Below are positions 1-9,900 of a DNA stretch of 28,845 nt, piece after piece. The translations under genes and the position numbers were made by a program. The stretch's first letter is position 1; each line of letters starts with the position of its first letter. Below the pieces are notes generated by a model. The model was given only the letters and a program-made list of their open reading frames with translations. It searched no databases and was not told where the DNA came from. Source of the DNA: Haplomitrium mnioides (lineage: Eukaryota; Marchantiophyta; Haplomitriopsida; Calobryales); the NCBI GenBank assembly GCA_049999725.1, contig JBNGIS010019611.1:1-28845 (forward strand), written 5' to 3'.

Positions 1-162
1 TTAAAATCTCTCAAGCGAACTGAAATACTTTGAACATACATTATGCAAAGATGCATGAAAGACTCTTAAAATCTCTTAAACAAACTCAAATAGTTGAAAC
101 ATACTCTTAAAATCTCTTAACCAAACTCAAATTGTTGAAACATATATTATGCGAAGATAGTA
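1..162. repeat. AT-rich direct repeats upstream of the gene
   Basis: Three imperfect copies of a unit that begins TTAAAATCTCT and runs on to a TGAAACATA-like end start near positions 1, 66 and 107. The last two copies are spaced 41 bases apart and differ by only a few bases. Copies one and three also share a TTATGC(A/G)AAGAT extension. No coding potential is seen. Function is unknown; the repeats lie about 400-550 bases upstream of the proposed start codon. Confidence 0.6.
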
Positions 163-555
163 TGTACAAGACATGTTCTCTAACATAAATGTTCACTATT
201 TTCCACACTTCAATTGGTAACTACAGTTATCTAGAAATAGCATATTAAACTTAGAAAAAGGAGAACCCTAAAGACGAAGAGGAGAGGACGCCGGGAAGTG
301 ATGGGACTTGCAATGCCCGGCGGTTGACGGTGATGGTTTTCCGTGCTAAGTTCTCCGTGGATGAAGGTTCCAAGAGTTGCATGTTTGAAAGACCGGTGGT
401 GGGGAGAGGAATAGACGCCTTTTCAACCCCTTGTGTTTCTCCGGAAGGAGATGATGCACATCGGTTACGGTGTCAACTTTTTGCTTGTCGCGGTCTGACG
501 ATTTGGTTACGTCCTTTGTGATTTCGGTGTTTCGAAGTGCGATGCTGCCAAGCGG
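163..555 (+). promoter_or_regulatory. Likely promoter and 5' leader of the MOM1-like gene, with an upstream ORF
   Basis: This stretch lies directly before the proposed ATG at 556. It changes from AT-rich to more GC-rich, coding-like composition at about 270. AACCCTAAA at 264-272 is a rotation of the plant telo-box, common in 5' regions of plant genes. I see no convincing TATA box. An ATG at 324 opens a 65-codon frame closing at 521, 34 bases before the main start and in another frame (324 and 556 differ modulo 3). If the leader begins upstream of 324, this would be an upstream ORF. A further ATG at 542 opens a short out-of-frame reading. The transcription start cannot be fixed from sequence, and a leader intron is possible. 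Confidence 0.4.
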
Positions 556-997
556 ATGGCTGAATGCCGAGCCGCAGAATCACAGGATGTATTTCAAGAA
601 CGAAATGACAATCATCCTGGCTTCATTGTGAAAGGGTGGAAGGGTGATGACGATGAAGACGTTAACATAGATAGTTCTGTTGATAAGAATGGGGAAAAGG
701 AAGTTGAATCTTCTGGGGAGGAATTGTATTCCACTCGTGCTTCGAGTTCCGGAGTGCCAGAAAGAAACGATCACTCGTGTGGAGGCAGTCGTCTGCCTGA
801 ACCCATCAGGCAGCAACGTGAGGGCACATTGCCTGCATGCGATGGTACGACAAAGAAGAAGGTAGAAAAGAGGATGAACGCAAGACGTTACAGAAGAGAC
901 CTTTCGAGGATTTCCTCCTTTAAAATATCTCGCCGCCCACGACTGTCACAGGTCCATGAAGGCCCTGACGTTGTCCGAAAGTCAACTGTGGCTACAG
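556..997 (+). CDS. MOM1: MOM1-like exon 1 (residues 1-147, phase 1 end)
   Basis: The first coding exon starts at the ATG at 556 (MAECRAAESQ) and ends at CTACAG before the donor GTAATAG. One base (G997) is left over and joins GT at 1259-1260 to make a glycine codon. The encoded segment is hydrophilic: acidic at first (GDDDEDVNIDSS), then basic (TKKKVEKRMNARRYRRD). No known domain is visible. The open frame runs only seven codons past the donor before a stop, which supports splicing here. An earlier in-frame start cannot be excluded if the leader is spliced. Confidence 0.65.
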
Positions 998-3900
998 GTA
1001 ATAGCGCATGAATGAATTTCGTAATGTTAAGGCAAGTGTTTAGAAGATATGATTTGCCAAGCAATTTCTATATTGCCAGATTGAGCTCACAGCCTAGGCT
1101 TTGTGCATCATGAAGGGTTTTCGTCACGGATACTACAGAAGGTGATCCGGACCCAAATGTTCTCAAGGTAGCTGTGTCCATTTGTGAAGTGGTTTGACTG
1201 TTTACTGAACAGTTACAACTGGCCATCACGCTTTTAATTCTACTCTGATGCGATGTAGGTCTACAGGAGAAGCCGAATGATGAGCCATCGTCTAATGTGC
1301 CGGTGGAGCCTTGTCATGTTGCCGCGGGAATCTCCTCACAATCAACAGCATGGGTGACGAGTAAAGTTAACCGTAGAGCACAAAAATTTCTGAAGGTTAC
1401 AAAGCTAGTAGCGCTTTTGTCAAAGCAGAAGAGAAAATTAATGGATGTGCATATAAAAGGGGTTAATAAACAGGTTGGTCAAGATGGTAAATTGTCAGGT
1501 GATGAACGGGTTTCAACTGGATCCGGCAGAATTAGTTCTGAGGTAGGCAGGAAGAGGCTTCATGAAGAATCAGAGTTTGTACATCAGGAAACAGATAGGA
1601 GATCCAGCCTTAGGGATCGCGGACAGTTGGCTAAGAAGCGTATTGTGGAAGAGTGCAAAAGTAGAAATGGAGATGAGCTTGGTGGCCGGTCAGCTGGACA
1701 TCACAACTTGGACAAATGTTCATCAGTCAGGAAAAGTGGCAGGATTGAAAAACCCTCAGTTAGGCAGGGCCCTAATACTTCAGAAGGAATAGATCATTCG
1801 GAAAACGGGACAGATGATGTGATTCGACGGTCACGCCCTAGTAAAAGAGAAGCTGAGCAAATGACAGATAAAGAAAACAATTTGGATGTACGGAAAGAAA
1901 ACAGGCCACTAAAAGTTTATGGGAGCATGAGAAAATCGTTGGATAAAGTAGTGGTTCTTGAAAGGAAAGGCAATCCTTACAATATGAGAGAACGAAGTTG
2001 CTCGAAAACACAACCTATTGAGAGTCAAAAGGGTACAGACAAATTGCATAGAGAAGTTAATAAAGGGTATGACTTGAGAGTAAGAGAGAGAGTTTCAGAG
2101 CCCCATGACAAAGTGAGTAAAAATCATGGGCAAGAAGCATGCTCATCTTCGAAGAAGTCAGCAGACAACATTGTTGCTGAAGGGATTGTAACATTAATGG
2201 GCAGCTCTTCAAGGAAAAGGAAAAATAGCCATGGGCTTACTGATGCTGAGAATGACTGTAGTAGTTCTCAAGACAGGGTATGCTACGCAAATGAAGAGGA
2301 TGTAGAACAGAGCAGACACAAGATCAGAAAAGTTTTAGGTGGGAAAGGGAGAAGTTCTGATGCGGAAGATGGAATGGATAAAACAAGCCATTTACATTCA
2401 GATGTTATCTGTTCTCTCAATGCGGCAGCTGTTCAGGTTGGGATTTTATTTTTCAGATTGGGAAATCAATTCCATTCTATTCTATTCTAACCCAATAAAC
2501 TGTGATGAGCAGAGGTGCCCACTGACAAGCCCTCTTGAAGTTTAAGCAAACCCAGTATTAGGACCAAACCATTTATTTCTTTCTTCTGTATTAATTTATG
2601 CAAAAAAACAGTCTTGCTTTGAGCTCTGTTATGGGAAAGAACTATGGACTGAGGTTTGAAAAGTGGCTTTCATAGGCTTAGAATCAGTCAGTTGCAATTG
2701 GGATATTCAATAGCTAAGATAGGTATCTCAAGAATGCTTATGGAGTTGAATGGTAATGAATTCTTTGTAATCAGTTTGCTAGTCATCCGTTTTCTTATTG
2801 TGATACTTCTTTGCTTGCACCTTGACTCAGTTCCTGTTGCCTTTGGCCAGGTTGGAACTTTAATTCAAATTCCATTCTATGCTATTCCCAGTCACAGTTG
2901 TTGAAATTAGGTGTTGTTGGTCTGAGATTTTTTAATACCTGCAGAACCTTTCTGAGTTGAATTAATTTGGTTGATCATTGTAGAAACCGGTCAAGGCTGC
3001 TGATGACACAGACCTTTCATCTATACCAAATATTATAGTGGAGTCTGCACTTGAGGAAATGACAAGACAAAAGAGTTCATGTGATGATGCCAGTAAGCCT
3101 TATGGTCCAGAAAGAAAGGAGGAAATCTGGCCAGGGATGCTGATTTGGGTACAGGTATATATCAAATGTGTCATTATACATAGTTCTTTAGAGACAATGA
3201 TGTTCAAATAACGATTGAGCGTAGTTGTGTTGATCACAGCTTAGTTTTTCATTAAGTTTTTGTGATCTCCATTGAGTAAGCATGCAACTTTAGTAAAGTG
3301 AATGAATTAGGCTGGATTGATTTTCTTTTTTCTTGGTTATACATTTAGCAACAACATGGTGCTTCAGTTTTTCCTTAAGTTCAGGAAGATCACAAGTATG
3401 ACACAGTTTTATAAAATTACATGACTGAATGATCACATCTGATCTGCACATGTTGTTGGGATAGTAACATTATTGGCTTGTAATGCAGTTTGTCACTGCA
3501 CACAAGATAACGTTGATTGATCTGAAACTGCGTTCTATCCCTTGGGAACTGTTGAGGTAGAACAATTACACAATGCATCCTCCTGAGATTCTCATGGTTA
3601 ATTATCTCATCTCTCGGGACTATTTTTAAGGGGGCAACATGTTAAAGCTTAACTTCCATGGCATAGATTTTTATTACTCAAAAATCACAGTGCTGCCAGA
3701 TGTGGAGCAACCTGTAAGAGGAACATACAGTGCCCTTCAGTTGGCTTACCACAAAATTAATGGCTTTACTACATGCTTCATTGTGAGTCTGCAGAGAGCT
3801 ACAAGATGGAATCAGAGATGCCTGTGACTTTTCCATCATGGGGATCAATTGTTGGAAGCAGTTGTTCCCTGCTTGAATGAGCAGCTTGCTTTTTTGCTAC

Positions 3901-6900
3901 CTGCTACCACGAGGGGGAAGCCCTTGTCTAACTGATTAGTTGAGATTGATGGCTTTTTGTATACATTCCCATCTTAGAGTGTGTTTCGTCTGCTGATCAG
4001 ATGTTTACCTTTAGACAGGTCTTGACCAAGTGACCTGTACTTTCTAGAAGAATTTTGTTTGCCAGTATGCAAAGTAGAGAACCATGAAAATTTAACTTCT
4101 AGTTGGAGTATTCAGGATATGTGTTTATACCATTTTGCAGTTCAAATGCTATCATCGCAATTACATAATTGATACTTAGCACCCCAGAGCTTGTCAAAAG
4201 CTTTACGTATGCCCTTCTTCTGCTTGTCACTCTGAGCTTTGTCGCATGTAGTGTAATGTAGCACACTTGTCATGCCAAGCATTTTTACAATAATCTATCA
4301 ATCTCAGCCAGATACTCTTGAGGAAGTAGGTGTCCAGGAGTCTAGCCATTATTCTAAGTGGATGTTTCTTTTGAAGGCATTTACCACATGGCTACATTTA
4401 TCTGAAACACTAGGCCTTGATGTTTGCACATTAGCTGATCACATGGCTTATTAAACTGCAGATTGTAGCCCAGTGAGCACCATTTGAAACAGTGATTGAT
4501 TGTGTTTGCAGATTAATGAAAAAGGACTGTGGTGGCCTGGAGAAGTTGTTGAAGAGGAAGAGCTGCCATTAGAAAAATTGAAGCAGAAACCTGCCGGGTG
4601 TTGCAATATTGTGCGAATGTTTAATCCAGATGAAACTTTGCAATCATATCAATTCCCTACAACCAGGTTTGTTGGTAAATTTATAACTGGTGTCAATGCT
4701 TGTATTTCGTGATGATCCTAACTCTAAAATTGGAATCTTTGTCCTGAGTAACTTTGTCGTTTAAGTGTAAGACTATCTCAACCTGAAAAGATATTCCTGC
4801 ATTCTCTCTTTCCTCACTTGGGCTTTGTCCCATCTACCACAGGTGTCTTGCTAAGCTCTCCCCTTATCAGTCTCAGCCAGATGCTCATAGCTATACATAT
4901 CAATGTAAGACTTTTCAAATGCATTTGCTCTGCCTAGAGAGGCAGATGTTACAAAACCCAATGCTCCTCAGAGTGGACCAGATCTCTTGGATTGCTGCCA
5001 GTGCCTTTGGAGACTGATTCCTGAGAATTTTGCTACCAGGTTGGCTTCCACCTTTTTAACAGCTCCCAAATTGAGAAACCTAATCTGTTACTAAGATCAC
5101 TGGCCCATTTCCAGACTACAGTTCAAGCCAAAAAATAGTGGGTGATAACTAAAACAAACCTATCTTCTTTACAGCATAAGCATCTAGCATCAACTGGACA
5201 GCCAAGTTTACCAGTTTTTTTCCTGAAGCTCCTGATTTGGTGTGTCGAGTAAGTTATGATGTGTCTTCAGTGAAAAGCCGGGATGGAGTGTTCTGGACAG
5301 TAAAGCTTGGACACCACTTTGGACAATGAGCCACATACTTGTAGACTCTTTGCTGATCTACTAGCATTTCAAATCTCAACCTATCTGGATCAGTGAGAGG
5401 GGTCGATCCTGCTAGCGGCTTTGTGTAGGCGAGGGGTGTAATGAAAGGTATGCTTGAAATCATGTGAAGAGTTGAGGAAGCTGTCTCGAGAGAGCAGTTA
5501 GCACTTGCAACCAAAAGCATGATATGCAGAGAGTGATTGAATGCTGGCAAGCAGTGAAGCTGTCACTTAGCGCTAGCAGAATGCTCGTTGATCGTGATAG
5601 GAGGCAGAGGAAACATGAGGATCATTTGATGGATCTCGTCATCGCCTGACGAGAAATTTGATATGCTTCACTTGCCTTTTGAGCCAGAAATTTTGAGCGA
5701 GAGCTGCTTGTGGTGAGAAGTCGATAGACTGTGTGCTTCGCAAGCACAGACAAGGGTGTCGCAGGATGCAGGAGAAAGGCATGGTAGGAGCATAGCGTCG
5801 GAGAGAAAATAGCCTCGCAGAGAAGCCCGTCACCGGAGAGAAGAACGACGTTTCTCTCCTGTTCGCTCGGGTTTCTTTCGAGCGGCCGTTTCGCAGGAGG
5901 ATAGCGTCGCTGGAGAAGGTTCGAAGGACACAATGTTGTCCTAAAGTGGTAGAATGATAGTTTGTGAAGGCTCGCGGGCTACAGAGGGCTCGTTATAGAT
6001 CGTGAAGGCTGGTTCAGCACTAGGCGACCTTCGGAAACGTCGTGAGGGAGTTTTTAGCACAGGAGATCTTCGCGAACAGGCTTTAAGGGAGTTTTCCACC
6101 TGGGCGCGGGCAGGAAACGCACAGAGAAAAAGGGTCCTTTTTTGCTGCTCGTGGTACTCTCTAACACCACTGGAGTCTGTTCGCGAGTTTCGTGAACACT
6201 GGCATTACGGGCTGAAAAACACTGCTCACGATTGTGTTGGAGCCGCGGGAAGAAAAGCATCCGTTTTTGCTGCTCGTGATGGCCCTTAACGCCCATGGAG
6301 TTTGTGAACACTGGCATTGCGTGTGCTGAGAAACACAAAGTTCGCCCGGTCTGCTTTCCAGCTAGCGTGCTCACTAATCTAGGCATCGAGCAGATGCACC
6401 TGAGAGAGTCGCGAGCAGATGTTTGAGGAACGTAAGTGCAATTTTCCTATTTCGGACGTGCTGGAACGCAGCATTAGGCAGCTTTGATGGACATTTGATT
6501 GTCCTAGATCGACAGAGTGACCATTTGCGAATCAGCAGACTGTAGCTTCAGGAGTTCGAAGGTGTTACGCTGCTGGAAAACATTTTTTGTCAGCATGTCG
6601 AAGGCTATTCCTTGGTCACCTGGCTCTCGTTTGGGAAAAGAAGTGCTTGTAGGAAGCTCATCCCCTTACCGCCCCTTGTAAGCTCAAGAGTCAAGAAGCA
6701 GAGGCAAGAAGGAAAAAGACCATTTCCTTGCCTCCAAAAGTGTTCAGAGTGGATCAGGATCTATGCTCACTCACTTCTGAGCAGCTTAGGAAGAGGCTGC
6801 TCATTGGACGGTTTAGGAGCTTCTTCCCAGGCCTCAAGGAGATTTCTGAACGGTTTGGAAAAATTTGTTCTCAGAAAGGGTGGAAGGCTACAGTGCTCAG

Positions 6901-9900
6901 GATGATTGGCAAAGGTTTTTTTCTAGTTTTGGCAGAAGAAGAAAATGTCAGAACCAAGCTCCTTACTGGAGTACCCTTCTCTTTGAAGAGTATGAAATGT
7001 ATATTCCAACCATGGCGACCAAAGTTTGACCCACTGGTTGAACAAGCTCAGGTCCCTACTTGGATTACCTTGCCGTTCTTCCCTGAAGAGCTACGCAATC
7101 AGCTTCCAATGATTGCTAGCCTCTTTGGCAAAATCATTTATGTTCCTTCCGTACTTGATGAGATGCATGTCAGATTCTGTGTCCAGCTTGACACAGCCAA
7201 AGGAGTAAGTTCAGTTTTGGAGCTATTGTGCCCCGAGGGGATCTACTCCCAAGAGGTTGAGTACGACGGAATTCCTCTTCGATGCTTCCTCTGCAGGAGC
7301 ACTGATCACCTAGTTGGAAAATGCCCTAGAGGGAGGGCATGTGGATTTGCCAACAAAATGAGGGGTGAGGCCATCACGCATGCCAATAGGGCACCTTCTT
7401 TGAATCTGGAGGCTTCTCCATCCGCATCAAAGGACTTCGAAGACCAAGGAAGGCACTCAGCAGAAGAGGAAGAATCCAGAGATCAGGCAGAGGCGATCCC
7501 ATTGGCAGAGAATCACTGTGATGGTCAACACAAAATACAGACCAGTTTAGGGAGGAGGTCCTCTACCATCCATCATCCAAGAGTGCGGAGGGTGACAGGG
7601 GATTTCCAAGATGATTCTGCTGCTGCACCGGAGACTAGCTCAGATGCTCCTATGGCAGTGAATGAGACGATTGTTGGTACAAGTGATTAGTTGGGGTCTG
7701 AAGAGACACCAAAGCTCCAAATTGTCCAAGCTGATGTGACCGGAGCCACCACAGAAGCCCAAGTAACAGTGGAGGCGGTTTCTGTCCAGGAGGAGAGCAA
7801 GTGGCAAAAGGTCACAAAAAAGTATAAACAATGGGAGAAAATGAAAGGGGTGGTGGAAAATCAGGCTACATGCAGCAATTCAGGGAAAGCTACTATCCTG
7901 GCCACCAGGTGCCAAACAAAGTCCTCAATACCCTTGTCTCCAGAACAGGATGTCCTGACAAAGAGAATCCTGGAGGAAGGTCCTATTTTCTTGGAAATGT
8001 CCTTAGAGGATGATTCACTGCTTCACAGTGTAATTCCCTCTAGGCTTTCCATGGAACCAGAGACTTGATGATGTATCAGGCTATTATTAGAAGGACTAGA
8101 GTGTCTGTGAAGTGTCCTTTAATTATAGATGTTGATAATATTTTGGATTGATGGCCTAGGGCTAGTGATCTACCTTAGGAGGAATTGCGATAGATTTTAC
8201 TGGCATGTGGCTGCCGCTGGACACCTTTGTGTCCCGACTTGGCTACCCTTGAGGAAGTGGTTTGCTTTAGTCCAGACCTTGATGTCTTGCCGCTTCGGCG
8301 GTTGTATTTGATGTGTGGAAATAAAGATTTTACTTCCTGTCAAAAAAAAAAAAAGAGTTGATGCTGGAGGTTATTCGCAAAGTGAGAGATACCTCGAATG
8401 AGGGTGCTCGTCAATATATGTACAGGGAGGAATATCCTCCTAGGATTCAATGTCTCATTTAGACTAAATTCTATCTAATGGAAGGAACAAAAGCGTGACA
8501 TATACTTTTGATGACTCTGATGAGAGAAAAGGTTTGAATAAAATGCGAGAGAGAGTGGAAGGTGGAGTGCTAGGTGCCATCATGACTGAGTTTTCCCGTT
8601 ACTTCCAGAAAGTGGCAGAAACTCAGTACAAAGATTGACCAGGACCTGCTGTTGGGAACTGAATAGTCTTAAACTTTGTGTCTGACACCACATTGTGAAG
8701 GCTGCACTCTGTGTGTTGCACAGTTGTGATGAGTGTAGGTTTTTCCTAGAGTACTGTCGCTTCCATCTATTTGTTTTTGTAGTTAGTTTTACTCTCCACA
8801 CTTCATAACTATAATAGCTAGCCGAACTAGCTAGCCTTCGTAACTAACAATAGTTAGTTATAGCTATTCCACAGCAGCAAAGATACATGTCCAACCGGGT
8901 GTTGTCAAGATTGAATCCTTCAATATGAAGGAGCAAGAACCCCTTCCAGCGCTAAGATCATATGGTGAATCTCACTCGGTAGAGATGAGATGTTTTTTTC
9001 TCAATCTGACTTAGACCTCGACTTGATCTCGTGCTTTTTTCTGTGAGCTTTTATTCACAAAGAGATGCTTTCATGTGCTGTTTCCTGCTCAAGAGGGTGT
9101 CCTGGTGTATTGGGAAGGCAGAGCTCTGCAGTGTGGCGTTGGGTTGAGCAGATTATTGATGTGCACATTTATTCTACTTATGAAGACGTCACGGTGTAGA
9201 TCTGTGCTGCATAAAGCTGGGTGCGCGCTGGCTTGTGAAGGCTGCATGTGGTGAAGTTCGCATGTGGCTGCACGTGCTGAAGGTCACATTCTGCTGCTGT
9301 GGCTTTGTTATGTGGTAAAAGAAGCTCAGAAACCATGAGGCTGAAGCAGAAGTCACTCGCAGTAAAGGGCCTTTTGCGGGAGCTGCTCAGGTTAGAGGTA
9401 TGATGCAGAAAACAGGTGAACCTGGTGCTCCAACGCCCAGGTGATTTCTTCACACAGATGGCTTAAGCGACATGATCCCTAGTTAGGGCTTCAGAGAGGA
9501 TTCCAAACTGCCTTGTAGGATCCATGCTGCTGAAGGGATGACTTGTGACTGAAACAATCAGGTTTGGCATAGGTGATCTGCTTGTTGAGTCCTCAGGCTG
9601 TACAGCAGAGGATGCGGACAGAATTTTGAGCTCTCTGAGTAAGCTTCATGTTTTCTCTAGCTCTTTAGCCATGTCTAAGGTAGCCTCAATGAGACTGGGT
9701 TCATGATCAGGCAAAGAGCTGCTTTCTGGACCAAGTACATCCCATGGCCCCTTGTTACCTGGTAGTTGTACAAGCCATGGGGCAGAAGCCAGGAGGAGAA
9801 ATACCATTACCTTATAAGGTGCTCAGAGTTGACCAGGAATTAAGCTTGCTCACAGTCCTGCTTAGGAAGAGACTTTTCATCGGTCGTTTCTGGAGCTTCT

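Larger units (their letters stand above)
5453..8354 (+). mobile_element. Element C copy 1: LINE-like element with ORF1 but no ORF2, poly(A) tail
   Basis: The left edge is set by similarity of 5453-5530 to 28659-28730 (TTGAAATC, GTGAAGAGTTGA, AAGCTG, GAGAGCA, GCAC). About 1.1 kb of GC-rich, non-coding leader follows, then ORF1 (6728-8068, with one internal stop), then a 3' region (8069-8340) matching 10240-10455, and 13 A residues at 8342-8354 after AATAAAG. Endonuclease and reverse transcriptase are absent between ORF1 and the tail, so the element could not move without enzymes from a relative. A possible target duplication AGAGTTGA is seen at 5468-5475 and at 8354-8361, but the left one is inside sequence shared with 28659-, so I do not rely on it. 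Confidence 0.6.

Noticed and set aside
1-162. CRISPR-like array
   Set aside because: Only three diverged direct repeats with unequal spacing, in plant nuclear DNA.
1261-1266. Alternative exon 2 acceptor CTACAG ending at 1266
   Set aside because: It gives a phase mismatch with exon 1, whereas GATGTAG ending at 1258 keeps the frame.
5622-6386. Arginine- and serine-rich ORFs on both strands
   Set aside because: They overlap in several frames in a CpG-rich, stop-poor leader, and none resembles a known protein.
6728-7690. 320-codon + strand ORF as a host zinc-knuckle gene
   Set aside because: The DUF4283 plus CCHC layout, the second copy at 9671 and the poly(A)-ended 3' region show it to be a retrotransposon ORF1. 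It is also unspliced inside an intron.
8361-8460. 33-codon frame MLEVIRKVRDT... as an extra exon
   Set aside because: The host frame joins exactly from 4666 to 15734 without it, there are no good paired splice sites with fitting phase, and it follows directly on a LINE poly(A).
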